Counted from the first letter of the stretch, positions 16,784 through 25,021 are shown. The stretch is 33,918 nt of DNA from Lachnospiraceae bacterium (GCA_016283575.1 JAEEND010000019.1:1-33918), one strand, 5' to 3'. Notes: generated from the letters alone by a model not told the origin. Numbers and translations: made by a program.

Positions 16784-17210
16784 TAGATGCACCGCCTTCC
16801 AAGTCTGCCTTTGCAACTATCTTACATTTACAAGGAAGCTTATGTGATGCCAAACGTAACGCTTCTCTTGCTACTTCTTCAGGCACGCCTGCGATTTCGA
16901 AAAGAACGCGTCCGGGCTTAACTACTGCTACCCAATACTCTACTGTTCCTTTACCGGAACCCATACGGGTTTCTGCCGGTTTAGCTGTGATGGGCTTGTC
17001 AGGGAAAATCTTGATCCATACCTGACCACCACGCTTTACGTATCTTGTCATAGCGACACGGGCTGCTTCGATCTGATTTGACTTGATCCAGCTGGGCTCT
17101 GTAGCTACGATACCGAATTCACCGTAAGAAATTGTATTACCACGTCCAGCTTTTCCTGCCATAGTGCCACGGAACTGCTTACGACGCTTTACTCTTTTAG
17201 GCATTAACAT
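16773..17210 (-). CDS. rplP: 50S ribosomal protein L16
   Basis: Large-subunit protein next to the A site and peptidyl transferase centre. The 145-residue product opens [20 protein letters not shown] and contains [20 protein letters not shown] and [20 protein letters not shown], both diagnostic. Its ATG shares a base with the rpsC stop (TAATG), and its 3' end overlaps rpmC, so the three are coupled. Confidence 0.98.
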   Translation of the reverse strand: MLMPKRVKRRKQFRGTMAGKAGRGNTISYGEFGIVATEPSWIKSNQIEAARVAMTRYVKRGGQVWIKIFPDKPITAKPAETRMGSGKGTVEYWVAVVKPGRVLFEIAGVPEEVAREALRLASHKLPCKCKIVAKADLEGGASNEN

Positions 17211-17869
17211 TATTTATCGCTCCCTTCCTTTTTAGACTTTGTAGGAAGTACCTCACCCTTGTAAATCCATACTTTAATACCAAGCTTACCATAAGTGGTA
17301 TCTGCTTCTGAGAAACCGTAATCGATATCGGCTCTTAATGTCTGAAGCGGGATAGTACCTTCACTGTATGTTTCACCACGAGCAATATCAGCTCCGCCAA
17401 GACGTCCGCTGACAGTTGCCTTAATACCGAGTGCTCCTGCCTTCATTGTTCTGGACATTGAAGACTTCATTGCACGACGGAAAGATACACGGTTTTCAAG
17501 CTGCTGAGCAATGTTTTCTGCAACAAGCTGTGCATCCTTATCGGGTCTCTTGATTTCCTTGATGTCAACAAGAACTTTCTTGCCGTTTGTAAGCTTAGAG
17601 ATTTCGTTCTTGGTAACTTCGATTTCCTGACCGCCCTTACCGATGATAACACCGGGCTTAGCAGTGAAAATAATTACTTTAACGCGATCGGAAGCACGCT
17701 CGATTTCTACCTTGCTGATTCCTGCGCTGTATAATTTCTTTTTAAGAAACTTTCTGATGTTATAATCTTCAACTAAGTTCTCGGAGAATTCGGATTCTGC
17801 ATACCACTTGGAATCCCAATCCTTGATAACGCCGACTCTCAGTCCATGAGGATTAACTTTCTGTCCCAT
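17210..17869 (-). CDS. rpsC: 30S ribosomal protein S3
   Basis: Head protein at the mRNA entry channel with helicase-like activity. The 219-residue product begins [20 protein letters not shown]. It carries a KH domain ([19 protein letters not shown]) and the C-terminal block [20 protein letters not shown]. Length is typical for Firmicutes. It is located between rplV and rplP, starting 11 bases after rplV. Confidence 0.98.
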   Translation of the reverse strand: MGQKVNPHGLRVGVIKDWDSKWYAESEFSENLVEDYNIRKFLKKKLYSAGISKVEIERASDRVKVIIFTAKPGVIIGKGGQEIEVTKNEISKLTNGKKVLVDIKEIKRPDKDAQLVAENIAQQLENRVSFRRAMKSSMSRTMKAGALGIKATVSGRLGGADIARGETYSEGTIPLQTLRADIDYGFSEADTTYGKLGIKVWIYKGEVLPTKSKKEGSDK

Positions 17870-17880
17870 TTTCGCTCCTC

Positions 17881-18267
17881 CTATCTTTCGTCAAGCACAA
17901 CAGTGATGTGGCTCATTCTCTTTTCGATTCTGTAAGCTCTGCCCTGTGCTCTAGGTCTAACTCTCTTCATTGTGGGTCCCTTGTTTGCATATGCTTCTGC
18001 AATGTAAAGGTTTTCTGCGTTCATACCGTTGTTGTTTTCAGCATTAGCAATTGCGGACTCTAACAACTTTTTAATGATACTGGAACCATATCTGGGATTG
18101 TAAGTAAGAATACCAAGTGCTGTATTTACATCCTTACCTCTGATGGCATCCAAAACGAAACAAGCCTTCTGAACTGAAATTCTTGCGTAAGACAATTTTG
18201 CTGAAGGTCTTGTGTCTTTCTGTGCGTTTCTTTCTCTCTTTATCTGAGATCTATGTCCTTTAGCCAT
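17881..18267 (-). CDS. rplV: 50S ribosomal protein L22
   Basis: Its long hairpin lines the exit tunnel constriction, where macrolide resistance changes occur. The 128-residue product contains [40 protein letters not shown] and the tunnel-loop region [20 protein letters not shown], ending [10 protein letters not shown]. Ordinary member of the S10 operon between rpsS and rpsC. Confidence 0.98.
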   Translation of the reverse strand: MAKGHRSQIKRERNAQKDTRPSAKLSYARISVQKACFVLDAIRGKDVNTALGILTYNPRYGSSIIKKLLESAIANAENNNGMNAENLYIAEAYANKGPTMKRVRPRAQGRAYRIEKRMSHITVVLDER

Positions 18268-18294
18268 AGATGTGTCCTCCTTTCAAATTGCCTC

Positions 18295-18576
18295 TTATTT
18301 AACTTTTGACTTCTTTTCGTCCTTACCATGTCCTCTGAAAGTTCTGGTAGCAACGAATTCGCCAAGTTTATGTCCAACCATATCTTCTGTTACATATACC
18401 GGTACGTGCTTACGTCCGTCATGAACCGCAATTGTATGTCCTACAAAAGAAGGATAAATTGTGGAACGACGAGACCAGGTCTTAATAACCTGCTTCTGTC
18501 CGGCTGCGTTCATCGCATCGACCTTCTTAAGAAGGCTTGCATCTGCGAAAGGTCCTTTTTTAATCGATCTAGCCAT
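18295..18576 (-). CDS. rpsS: 30S ribosomal protein S19
   Basis: Head protein that forms a complex with S13 and contacts the 50S subunit. The 93-residue product begins [20 protein letters not shown] and contains [20 protein letters not shown] and [17 protein letters not shown], all diagnostic. It is located between rplB and rplV, 17 bases after rplB, with AGGAGG before the start. Confidence 0.98.
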   Translation of the reverse strand: MARSIKKGPFADASLLKKVDAMNAAGQKQVIKTWSRRSTIYPSFVGHTIAVHDGRKHVPVYVTEDMVGHKLGEFVATRTFRGHGKDEKKSKVK

Positions 18577-18593
18577 TTATTTTTCCTCCTGTA

Positions 18594-19436
18594 TTATTTG
18601 ATAGCTTTACCGTTACGTCTTCTTACGATGAGCTTGTTGGAAGCCTTCTTAGACTTACGTGTCTTAAGACCAAGAGCAGGCTTGCCCCAAGGAGTGCTGG
18701 GACCGGGACGTCCGATACCGGTCTTACCTTCACCACCACCGTGAGGATGGTCGTTGGGGTTCATAACAGAACCACGAACTGTAGGGCGGATACCCATGTG
18801 ACGCTTACGTCCGGCTTTACCGAGGTTAATAAGGTTGTGATCGCCATTGCCTACAACACCGATTGTTGCTCTGCATACGAGGGGAACCATTCTCATTTCG
18901 CCTGAAGGAAGACGAAGTGTTGCGTACTTACCTTCTTTTGCAAGTAACTGTGCGCTGTTACCTGCGGAACGAACGAGCTGACCACCCTTACCGGGATAGA
19001 GTTCGATGTTGTGTACCTGAGTACCTACAGGGATTTCGGAAAGAGGTAAGCAGTTACCGATACGAACTTCTGCGTTAGCACCGTTCATGATCTTCATTCC
19101 GTCCTTAAGTCCTTCAGGAGCAAGGATATATGCCTTTTCGCCGTCTGCGTAGCAGATTAAAGCGATATTAGCTGTTCTGTTGGGATCATATTCGATACCG
19201 ATTACGGTTGCAGGAATATCATCCTTGAAACGCTTAAAGTCAATTACTCTGTATTTCTTTTTGCTACCACCGCCAATGTGTCTTACGGTGATTTTACCCT
19301 GATTGTTACGACCAGCTGTCTTAGGAATTGCAACAAGAAGGCTCTTTTCAGGTGTCTTCTTTGTGATTTCTGAGAAATCAGAACCGGTCATATTTCTTCT
19401 GGAGGGTGTATAGGGGTTATATTTCTTAATTCCCAT
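18594..19436 (-). CDS. rplB: 50S ribosomal protein L2
   Basis: One of the most conserved ribosomal proteins, needed for subunit joining and peptidyl transferase activity. The 280-residue product has an OB-fold and an SH3-like domain. It contains [20 protein letters not shown] and ends with the hallmark [20 protein letters not shown] that includes the key histidine. Length is normal. It lies between rplW and rpsS, with a 57-base gap upstream. Confidence 0.98.
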   Translation of the reverse strand: MGIKKYNPYTPSRRNMTGSDFSEITKKTPEKSLLVAIPKTAGRNNQGKITVRHIGGGSKKKYRVIDFKRFKDDIPATVIGIEYDPNRTANIALICYADGEKAYILAPEGLKDGMKIMNGANAEVRIGNCLPLSEIPVGTQVHNIELYPGKGGQLVRSAGNSAQLLAKEGKYATLRLPSGEMRMVPLVCRATIGVVGNGDHNLINLGKAGRKRHMGIRPTVRGSVMNPNDHPHGGGEGKTGIGRPGPSTPWGKPALGLKTRKSKKASNKLIVRRRNGKAIK

Positions 19437-19493
19437 TTTCTTTTCTCCTTTACTGATTTGTTATCACGCTTTGTTTGCGTATACTTGGCAATC

Positions 19494-19793
19494 TTATAAA
19501 CCTGCGAAGATTTCAATATCCTTGGAATCTTCTGTTAACCAAACGATTGCCTTCTTTGTAGCTGCCGTCTTACCTGTTGTAGCGCCACGTCTCTTTGACT
19601 TTCCGTCATAGTTAACTGTGTTTACGCGCTTAACCTTTGTTCCTGCGAACATCTTTTCAACAGCTTCTTTAATCTGAGATTTGTTGGCTTCTGTGTGAAC
19701 AAGGAATGTGTATTTCTTTTCACCCATGCCTGCCATACTCTTTTCTGTAAGTACGGGCTTAAGGATTACGTCATAGTACTGAATTGCTGCCAT
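19494..19793 (-). CDS. rplW: 50S ribosomal protein L23
   Basis: Exit-tunnel protein that docks trigger factor and signal recognition particle. The 99-residue product has [20 protein letters not shown], then [20 protein letters not shown] and [17 protein letters not shown], as usual. The start codon touches the last base of rplD, indicating coupling. It is an ordinary S10 operon member before rplB. Confidence 0.98.
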   Translation of the reverse strand: MAAIQYYDVILKPVLTEKSMAGMGEKKYTFLVHTEANKSQIKEAVEKMFAGTKVKRVNTVNYDGKSKRRGATTGKTAATKKAIVWLTEDSKDIEIFAGL

Positions 19794-20413
19794 TATGCGT
19801 ACACCTCCTCGATCTTCTTAGCGGCATCCTTTGTAAGAACAACAGTGCCGGCCTTCATGATATCGTAAACATTGATTTCGCTTACGAGTGTTGTATCAAC
19901 CTTTGCTAAGTTTCTTGCGGAAAGAACAACGTTTGCGTCGTTTTCAGCGAGAACAACAAGGCCCTTTTCTACCTTTAAGTTGTTCATAACGTTAGCAAAA
20001 TTCTTTGTCTTGATCTCGTCGAACTTTAATTCGTTAACAACGATTAACTTTTCAGACTGTAAACGGTCTGTAAGAGCGCTCTTAAGTGCTGCTCTCTTTT
20101 CCTTCTTGTTAAGCTTGAAGGAATAATCTCTGGGAGTGGGAGCGAATACTACGCCGCCTCCTGTCCACTGAGGAGATCTTGTTGAACCCTGACGAGCATG
20201 TCCGGTTCCTTTCTGTCTCCAAGGTTTTCTTCCGCCACCGGATACTTCAGAACGTGTCTTAGCTTTCTGTGTTCCCTGACGATTATTTGCAAGCTGTTGA
20301 ACGACAGCCATGTGTACGAGATGTTCGTTAACTTCTACACCGAATACAGCATCGCTTAAGTCAATCTTTTCAACTTCTTTGCCTTCCATATTATAAACAG
20401 ATACTTTTGCCAT
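19793..20413 (-). CDS. rplD: 50S ribosomal protein L4
   Basis: Large-subunit protein with a loop in the exit tunnel; in gammaproteobacteria it also represses the S10 operon. The 206-residue product has the tunnel-loop region [20 protein letters not shown] followed by [15 protein letters not shown], and a C-terminal alpha-beta domain. Start at 20413 is supported by GGAGG. It is located between rplC and rplW. Whether it regulates the long leader ahead of rpsJ here is unknown. Confidence 0.98.
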   Translation of the reverse strand: MAKVSVYNMEGKEVEKIDLSDAVFGVEVNEHLVHMAVVQQLANNRQGTQKAKTRSEVSGGGRKPWRQKGTGHARQGSTRSPQWTGGGVVFAPTPRDYSFKLNKKEKRAALKSALTDRLQSEKLIVVNELKFDEIKTKNFANVMNNLKVEKGLVVLAENDANVVLSARNLAKVDTTLVSEINVYDIMKAGTVVLTKDAAKKIEEVYA

Positions 20414-20439
20414 CTGATTGGTCCTCCTTCCGATCTTTA

Positions 20440-21123
20440 TTAAGCGTTAGCCTTTACGGTTTCTTTAATAGTAACCAAAGCTTTCTTAGGTCCGGGTACA
20501 GCGCCCTTAACAAGTAATAAGTTGTTTTCAAGATCAACTCTTACAACTTCAAGGTTCTGAACTGTTACCTTTACGTGACCCATGTGACCGGGCATTCCTT
20601 TTCCCTTGAATACACGGCTGGGAGATGAACATGCACCGTTGGAACCCTGATGACGATGGAACTTGGAACCATGCTTCATGGGACCTCTGTGCTGGCCTAA
20701 TCTCTTGATTGCGCCCTGGAATCCTTTACCTTTGGAGATAGCGGTTGCATCAACCTTATCGCCTTCAGCAAAGATGTCTGCCTTGATTTCCTGGCCAAGA
20801 GCATATTCAGAAGTGTTCTCAAACTTGAACTCTCTTACGTATCTCTTTGTTGTTGTGCCTGCCTTATCGAAGTGGCCCTTTAAAGCCTTGTTAACGCCGT
20901 GAGCGTGAACATATTCCTTCTTGCCGGCTGCATCTTTGTTGGTGATTCTTTCTTTCTTCTCAGCAAAGCCAACCTGAACTGCTTCATAACCATCGTTATC
21001 AACAGTCTTAACCTGTGTTACTACACAAGGGCCTGCCTGAAGTACTGTAACGGGAACTAAGCTTCCGTCTGCATTGAAGATTTGAGTCATTCCGACTTTT
21101 GTAGCAAGTATTGCTTTTTTCAT
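20440..21123 (-). CDS. rplC: 50S ribosomal protein L3
   Basis: Early assembly protein that reaches the peptidyl transferase centre. The 227-residue product begins [20 protein letters not shown] and contains [20 protein letters not shown] and the signature [20 protein letters not shown], both diagnostic. A strong AAAGGAGG precedes the start at 21123. The 95-base gap upstream to rpsJ contains a 7-bp hairpin. Confidence 0.98.
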   Translation of the reverse strand: MKKAILATKVGMTQIFNADGSLVPVTVLQAGPCVVTQVKTVDNDGYEAVQVGFAEKKERITNKDAAGKKEYVHAHGVNKALKGHFDKAGTTTKRYVREFKFENTSEYALGQEIKADIFAEGDKVDATAISKGKGFQGAIKRLGQHRGPMKHGSKFHRHQGSNGACSSPSRVFKGKGMPGHMGHVKVTVQNLEVVRVDLENNLLLVKGAVPGPKKALVTIKETVKANA

Positions 21124-21146
21124 TTTTCCTCCTTTGTTCTACAGCG

Positions 21147-21178
21147 GAATGGAAACGCTCTCGCGCCTTGCTCCATTC
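21147..21178 (-). other. hairpin in the rpsJ-rplC gap
   Basis: Stem GAATGGA/TCCATTC (21147-21153 with 21172-21178) with an 18-base interior rich in GC. On the minus strand no T run follows, so it is not an intrinsic terminator. It probably shapes the mRNA between rpsJ and rplC. Confidence 0.5.
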
Positions 21179-21218
21179 ATTCTAGTAGAGGGTGTTTTGT
21201 TTTTGTTTCTTCTAATGA

Positions 21219-21533
21219 TTATTTCATCTTAATATCGATGCTAACACCGGCGGGCATTTCTAATCTCTGAAGTGCCTCAACAGTCTTGGGTGTAGCAGCA
21301 ATGATATCGATCAATCTCTTGTGTGTTCTCTGTTCGAACTGTTCTCTGGAATCTTTGTACTTGTGAACAGCACGTAAGATGGTAACAACTTCCTTTTTAG
21401 TAGGAAGCGGAACAGGACCACTTACCTGAGCACCGTTTTTCTTAACGGTTTCGATGATTTTCTTGGCAGATGCATCTACTAACTGATGATCGTATGCCTT
21501 AAGAATGATTCTCATTACTTGACTTGTTGCCAT
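21219..21533 (-). CDS. rpsJ: 30S ribosomal protein S10
   Basis: Head protein of the 30S subunit, also part of transcription antitermination complexes with NusB and NusG. The 104-residue product contains [40 protein letters not shown] and the conserved [15 protein letters not shown]-like segment ([20 protein letters not shown]). It is the first gene of the S10-spc-alpha supercluster and follows a long leader of almost 300 bases with a promoter at 21823-21851. AAAGGAGG precedes the start by about 11 bases. Confidence 0.98.
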   Translation of the reverse strand: MATSQVMRIILKAYDHQLVDASAKKIIETVKKNGAQVSGPVPLPTKKEVVTILRAVHKYKDSREQFEQRTHKRLIDIIAATPKTVEALQRLEMPAGVSIDIKMK

Positions 21534-21815
21534 AAAAAAAGTCTCCTCCTTTTCGTACTTTAACTTCTAAGTACAACAAGTGGCGACTGTACACTCTCCC
21601 GTGCGTGTCCTTCATGCTTAAAAATTTTGAAGAACGCATAGCATTCTTCTTTAAGCAATTGGCGTTGCACGTCGTTTCTAACCTTATGTTAGACAGTTGC
21701 TTGGTACAGTGACTTGTCGTCAGTTTACATGACCTTCGCTCCACGGAAAACCTGCATCCGATTATGATTTTTCGGGCTGCAGCAACCTCACGCTTCATCG
21801 CTATCATGTCACAGC
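21534..21815 (-). promoter_or_regulatory. long S10 operon leader with terminator-like hairpin
   Basis: About 280 untranslated bases separate the promoter from rpsJ. They include a 9-bp triloop hairpin (GAAGAATGC/GCGTTCTTC with one wobble, 21629-21649) followed on the minus strand by AAAATTTTT, and with outer CTTAAA/TTTAAG pairing to 21617-21655. Upstream is a small stem CTAAC/GTTAG (21678-21692) inside a possible AAGCAA/TTGCTT pairing (21653-21658 with 21697-21702) that competes with the outer terminator stem. This layout suggests attenuation control. The regulator is not identified. Confidence 0.5.
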
Positions 21816-21822
21816 AAGGAAT

Positions 21823-21851
21823 ACTATATTACATTTTCAAGCAAAATGCAA
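21823..21851 (-). promoter_or_regulatory. S10 operon promoter
   Basis: On the minus strand TTGCAT (21846-21851), 17 bases, TATAGT (21823-21828). It is preceded by an A/T-rich tract (poly-A on the minus strand) that could act as an UP element. This is the main promoter for the roughly 16-kb ribosomal cluster. Confidence 0.75.
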
Positions 21852-21891
21852 TAGGTAAATGAAAATTTTTTTTTGAGGAAAATTTTCACAT

Positions 21892-21954
21892 TAAATGCAA
21901 CTACTATGTTGCATTTAGTATGACAGACCGAGAATGTTGCATTTAATATGACAG
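21892..21954. repeat. TGCAAC/GTTGCA palindrome and direct repeat at the island edge
   Basis: A perfect 10-bp inverted repeat TAAATGCAAC/GTTGCATTTA with a 6-base centre is at 21892-21917. A 20-base direct repeat (one mismatch) then occurs at 21907-21926 and 21935-21954, period 28. It lies between the hicA terminator and the S10 promoter. Related palindromes occur at 24770-24793 and 24897-24922 on the other side of the accessory genes. Confidence 0.75.
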
Positions 21955-21992
21955 AAAAAGAGAGTTACGTTTGAATACGCAACTCTCTTTTT
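21955..21992 (-). terminator. terminator of hicBA
   Basis: Perfect 12-bp stem AAAAAGAGAGTT with AACTCTCTTTTT and a 14-base loop, starting directly beside the hicA stop codon. Symmetric A and T tracts mean it could also act on the other strand. Confidence 0.9.
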
Positions 21993-21993
21993 C

Positions 21994-22215
21994 TCAAATT
22001 TTCACGTCCATAAAATCTTCTAACGAAACATTAGCTTGAGCTAAAATACTCTTTAGAGTTCCCTTTGCAACTTCGTCGTGCATCGGAATAACGCACTTGT
22101 TTGTTCCATTAGACATTTTTCGGTGGCTTCCTCTTTGGCTGACATAATAAAAGCCAAACTTTTCAAGTCGTTTAATTACTTCATCTGGCGTTAATACTGG
22201 ATACTTTGAAGGCAT
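21994..22215 (-). CDS. hicA: HicA family mRNA interferase toxin
   Basis: Ribosome-independent RNase toxin of type II HicAB modules, with a double-stranded-RNA-binding-like fold. The 73-residue product has the N-terminal phrase TPDEVIKRLEKFGFYYVSQR and the signature GSHRKM at about residues 30-35, including the catalytic histidine, then CVIPMHDEVAKGTLKSIL. Length is typical. Its start shares one base with the hicB stop, so the order is antitoxin first, which is the less common arrangement. The intact catalytic motif suggests an active toxin. Confidence 0.93.
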   Translation of the reverse strand: MPSKYPVLTPDEVIKRLEKFGFYYVSQRGSHRKMSNGTNKCVIPMHDEVAKGTLKSILAQANVSLEDFMDVKI

Positions 22216-22433
22216 TAGGCTAACACCTCTAAAGTAGTAAGAAAGGCAGGATAAGTAACTTCATTAGAAATATCATCATCTTCATAATAAAGCTCTAATG
22301 CTTCCTTTAAATTTGATAAAGCACTTTCAACTGTTAATCCCTGTGAAGCAACATTACTTGCTATGTCAGTTGCTACATAGTATTTTTCTTCTTTTGTAAT
22401 AACAACTTGACGAGTCATATTTGCTCCTTTCAT
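22215..22433 (-). CDS. hicB: HicB family antitoxin
   Basis: Antitoxin partner of HicA. The 72-residue protein has the partly degraded RNase H-like fold of HicB: VVITKEEKYYVATDIASNVA, then GLTVESALSNLKEALELYYE. It lacks an obvious C-terminal DNA-binding domain, so operon autoregulation may depend on other contacts. Two starts are possible, 22433 and 22418, and both have AAAGGAG at a good distance. The second gives the more usual short N-terminus. It is first in the hicB-hicA pair, with a promoter at 22549-22577. Confidence 0.9.
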   Translation of the reverse strand: MKGANMTRQVVITKEEKYYVATDIASNVASQGLTVESALSNLKEALELYYEDDDISNEVTYPAFLTTLEVLA

Positions 22434-22548
22434 TTGCTACTCCTTTCCCCGCTTATTTAACGGAATTATTTACTGTATATAAACGAGGAAAGCTCATGGC
22501 TCGCCTCGATTGTTTTCAAGGCGAATCGCCACATCTGTTTCTATAATG

Positions 22549-22577
22549 ATTATAACACATGTGTATTACAATCTCAA
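22549..22577 (-). promoter_or_regulatory. hicBA promoter with embedded palindrome
   Basis: On the minus strand TTGAGA (22572-22577), 17 bases, TATAAT (22549-22554). The spacer contains the perfect palindrome ACACATGTGT (22555-22564), a likely operator for repression by the antitoxin complex. A roughly 110-base leader with a GGCGA/TCGCC dyad follows before hicB. Confidence 0.75.
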
Positions 22578-22607
22578 TTTTGCTCGTCCGCTCATTTAGA
22601 GTGAACA

Positions 22608-22637
22608 AAAGCCAGTCACAATATGGTGATTGGCTTT
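22608..22637. terminator. terminator between the IS30 transposase and hicBA
   Basis: A 12-bp stem (AAAGCCAGTCAC with GTGATTGGCTTT, one G-T pair) and a 6-base loop. It would end transposase transcription on the minus strand, about 65 bases after the stop codon, and insulate hicBA. Confidence 0.8.
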
Positions 22638-22702
22638 AAGTGTTTTTTATTTTGAGCTTTTTCTTGGTTATGAATATAATATATCACTCTTTTATCTATT
22701 CT

Positions 22703-23995
22703 TCAAGCATTTTTAAAGAGTCTGGGTGTTAAGTTAATATCTTCTGGCGGTATTTCCTCAATTTTTAATAGGTCAAAGAAGTCCGACGGGAACATCATCT
22801 TCGCCATTTTGTATGCTGATAAACCATGCAGTTCTTTCCGAGAGTAGCTGTTTATATGATTCATTAACAAGTTTATGTCCTCTTGATTGAATGGCTCTAA
22901 TGAAGTACCTTTGGGAATTGCATAACGAATCATCTTGTGGTGATTTTCACATGAACCTTTTTCATCAGAGCGGTTCGGTTCGCAAAAAAATACTTTCGTT
23001 CTTATCCCGCCGTGTATAGAACGTTCCATGCCTTTTATGTCTGTAAACTCCTGCCCGTTGTCGGTCAGAATAAGAGGAAACATTTCCTTAAAAAGGTCAG
23101 CTCCTATCATTCTTTCAATCTTATCCAGAGCCGATACTACTTCTTCGCTATTTTGTTCTTCCATTATGATTGCTATTTGTAAAAACGCCTCTTTAAAATG
23201 CAATGTCAGCAAAGTTGCTTTTTCGTCTTTCTTGCCTTCAACACAGTCCATTTCAACAGTATGAACGCTATGCTCTTTAACATAATCAAGATAGTCTGAA
23301 TAAAGGTGGTCTATCTTTGATACATGAATCCGAGCCAAACGGTCTTTATTGCGAGTACGTTTTCTTTCTTTTCGCTTAACAACTTCCCTTAAGTCAATGT
23401 CCCTTGCGTCAAACACATTCCCATGTATCATTCTTCTTAAAGTGGCTTCGCTTACTGGGATTTTGTCGCCATAGGTTTGCTTGATATGATATGGTGAGCA
23501 ACCATTCTTAATCATGGGAGATACAAGTTCATTTATAGTCTTTAATTGCCCCGTTGTAATATCATAGCCCTCTCTACGCTCTTTAAGGTTTTTGTTGTAA
23601 CCAACTTGAGCTTTATGTGAGTTATACAGAACACGACGATGTTGACAATGCCCCCTTTGCGGACAGCCATTACACACATATGGCGGTCTTCTTAACCTTT
23701 TACAGCTAATGGGTACATAATCGGGACAATACTGCTTACACGATACCATTTTGCACTCGGAACACAGAGAATTGCACCCTTCTTTAGGACACCGATTCTT
23801 GTAAGGACAACCTTCTCTATGAATACAATCATTGTTTGCAGACATAGACACAATAACATTTTTCTGGATTTCGCGAGATATGGTAGACGGGGATTTTTCA
23901 AGTTCATTAGCTATTTGCCGAATGGAATTATTTTGTCGTAATCGGTCTTCGATGATGACTCGCTGTTGATAAGTAAGATGTTTGAATTTAGACAT
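22703..23995 (-). CDS. IS30-family transposase
   Basis: DDE transposase that moves its element by cut-and-paste or circle formation. The 430-residue product has an N-terminal helix-turn-helix (residues about 8-45, LTYQQRVIIEDRLRQNNSIR then KSPSTISREI), a cysteine-rich region (57-118) probably binding zinc, and a catalytic core. The DDE triad is D250 (VEMDCVEG), D312 (LTDNGQEF) and E350 (EKGSCENHHKMI), all present. The frame is intact, so it may be active. A minus-strand promoter TTACAT-N17-TATTAC lies upstream. Length suits the longer, zinc-containing IS30 subgroup of Clostridia. Confidence 0.95.
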   Translation of the reverse strand: MSKFKHLTYQQRVIIEDRLRQNNSIRQIANELEKSPSTISREIQKNVIVSMSANNDCIHREGCPYKNRCPKEGCNSLCSECKMVSCKQYCPDYVPISCKRLRRPPYVCNGCPQRGHCQHRRVLYNSHKAQVGYNKNLKERREGYDITTGQLKTINELVSPMIKNGCSPYHIKQTYGDKIPVSEATLRRMIHGNVFDARDIDLREVVKRKERKRTRNKDRLARIHVSKIDHLYSDYLDYVKEHSVHTVEMDCVEGKKDEKATLLTLHFKEAFLQIAIIMEEQNSEEVVSALDKIERMIGADLFKEMFPLILTDNGQEFTDIKGMERSIHGGIRTKVFFCEPNRSDEKGSCENHHKMIRYAIPKGTSLEPFNQEDINLLMNHINSYSRKELHGLSAYKMAKMMFPSDFFDLLKIEEIPPEDINLTPRLFKNA

Positions 23996-24012
23996 AATGC
24001 TCCCTTCTTATA

Positions 24013-24118
24013 TTTTAAAGGGAACACTCAAGACATCGCGTAATAAACAATTTTACTTGACAATGTAAAATCGGTGTAATATGCTTGTTTTAGTTTAAAG
24101 GGGAGTGTTCCCTTTAAT
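24013..24118. repeat. 15-bp inverted repeat flanking a divergent promoter region
   Basis: TTAAAGGGAACACTC at 24013-24027 and its exact complement GAGTGTTCCCTTTAA at 24104-24118 enclose about 76 bases of AT-rich DNA. The outer copy also forms a local hairpin with TTAAAGGG just before it. It may be a transposase-binding site or operator beside the transposase start. Confidence 0.8.
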
Positions 24119-24160
24119 ATTTTTAGGCATCAGCTATTGCGAGTAGCTGATGCTTTTTCT
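24057..24160 (+). ncRNA. possible short transcript with promoter and terminator
   Basis: On the plus strand TTGACA (24057-24062), 17 bases, TATGCT (24080-24085). A strong terminator follows: a 10-bp stem GCATCAGCTA/TAGCTGATGC at 24127-24153, then TTTTTCTTTT. The expected RNA of about 65-70 bases would also contain a TTAAAGGG/CCCTTTAA hairpin that shares its sequence with the transposase mRNA leader. No reading frame fits, so a small RNA divergent from the transposase is inferred. Confidence 0.5.
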
Positions 24161-24227
24161 TTTGTCTTTTTCACCTTAAAGCAGGATATACCAAAGGTCA
24201 AGCGGTTCAATGCGCCTTTAGTTTTAT

Positions 24228-24506
24228 GTAACGATATTTCGTTATTCTTGGGTATATTTCACAAAATTTTTCCTGCTTATCATTTCAACAAGTTCAAAAC
24301 TGTTGGTGTAATTATGTAATGTTGAATGAATAACGTTAATATCACTATATGAATGCTAAAGCCATGATTACACCATTTGTAACGATTTATCGTTACTTGG
24401 TGTAATATTCACCTAACCCGCTATTTATATGTCTCTCAAAGCTGTTATACTTTTGGTGTAATTATCAAACAAACAAAAGGAGATAAAAGTAACGATATTC
24501 AGTTAC
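24228..24506. promoter_or_regulatory. operator-like palindromes and GGTGTAAT repeats upstream of the XRE gene
   Basis: Three 18-bp sites of form GTAACGA-N4-TCGTTAC lie at 24228-24245, 24379-24396 (perfect arms) and 24489-24506 (weaker). The last ends 14 bases before the XRE start codon. GGTGTAAT occurs at 24073, 24305, 24399 and 24455, with an inverted copy at 24367, so the middle palindrome is bracketed by ATTACACCA and TGGTGTAAT. They are probable binding sites for the regulator encoded next door. Confidence 0.65.
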
Positions 24507-24520
24507 TATTTTGAGGCTGT

Positions 24521-24748
24521 ATGGCGAATACCACAAACTCAAGACTTAATGATGTAATAGGGAGATATTTAAAAGAAGCAAGAACAAATGCGAATGTTAC
24601 TCAAGGTCAAATGGCTATTTCATTGGGTATGAGTAAGAATCATATATCTGCTTTAGAAAGAGGAAAGTGCAAAGTTTCAGTAGATGTATTAATGGGATAC
24701 TGTAAACGTCTAAAAACAACCCCAGATGTAATTCTGCATTATAAATAA
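24521..24748 (+). CDS. XRE-family (Cro/C1-type) transcriptional regulator
   Basis: A 75-residue protein consisting almost only of a Cro/C1 helix-turn-helix domain: YLKEARTNANVTQGQMAISL, then GMSKNHISALERGKCKVS, where QGQMAISLGMSKNHISALE is the two-helix DNA reader. GAGG lies 5 bases before the ATG. It is the only plus-strand gene of the island and has palindromic sites directly upstream, so autoregulation is likely. It has no recognisable partner such as a toxin or restriction enzyme next to it. It may be the remaining regulator of a lost mobile element. A terminator follows at 24855-24897. Confidence 0.93.
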   Translation: MANTTNSRLNDVIGRYLKEARTNANVTQGQMAISLGMSKNHISALERGKCKVSVDVLMGYCKRLKTTPDVILHYK

Positions 24749-24769
24749 CTTTCAAATGCCTTGTCATAG

Positions 24770-24922
24770 TAAATGCAACGGTTGTTGCAATAACTTCGAC
24801 AGTAAGTGAAAAACAGTGAAAACGCTCGAATATAAAAGAAAGTATAAAAGCAAGAAAAAGGACTGTCCAAGACAATAACTCTCGGAAAGCCCTTTTTTAT
24901 TGCAACAGTAGTGTTGCGTTTA
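24770..24922. repeat. two further TGCAAC/GTTGCA palindromes
   Basis: TAAATGCAAC-N4-GTTGCAATAA at 24770-24793 and TTATTGCAAC-N6-GTTGCGTTTA at 24897-24922. Both match the palindrome at 21892-21917 on the other side of hicBA, IS30 and XRE. Their position at the margins of the accessory segment suggests element ends or binding sites of an imported regulator. Confidence 0.65.
24855..24897 (+). terminator. likely terminator of the XRE gene
   Basis: A 14-base stem with two mismatches (AAAAAGGACTGTCC with GGAAAGCCCTTTTT) and a 15-base loop, ending in a run of six T on the plus strand. It lies about 105 bases after the XRE stop codon. The remaining sequence to 25021 shows no gene. Confidence 0.7.
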
Positions 24923-25021
24923 ATTTGTTAATTCTCTAATTTTTTTTTGAAGAGCTTTTGCCACATCCCCTTGCTTGTTGCAAAGCGAAGCTTGCGAGGT
25001 GGGACGAGTGGACATAAAAAA

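Larger units (their letters stand above)
22638..24118 (-). mobile_element. IS30-family insertion sequence, ends not resolved
   Basis: One transposase gene with non-coding flanks forms an IS30-like element. The right part contains a perfect 15-bp inverted repeat (24013-24027 with 24104-24118) just before the gene. I could not find a matching copy on the left side, nor a target duplication, so the limits given are approximate. Neighbouring accessory genes (hicBA, XRE) suggest it landed in an already foreign segment. Confidence 0.45.

Noticed and set aside
21499-21807. Minus-strand 102-codon frame in the S10 leader
   Set aside because: It overlaps rpsJ in another frame, has no family resemblance, and lies in a region better explained as a structured leader.
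22703-23995. IS30 ends and target duplication
   Set aside because: I looked for a left-end match to the TTAAAGGGAACACTC repeat between 22580 and 22700 and found none that was convincing, so exact borders are not claimed.
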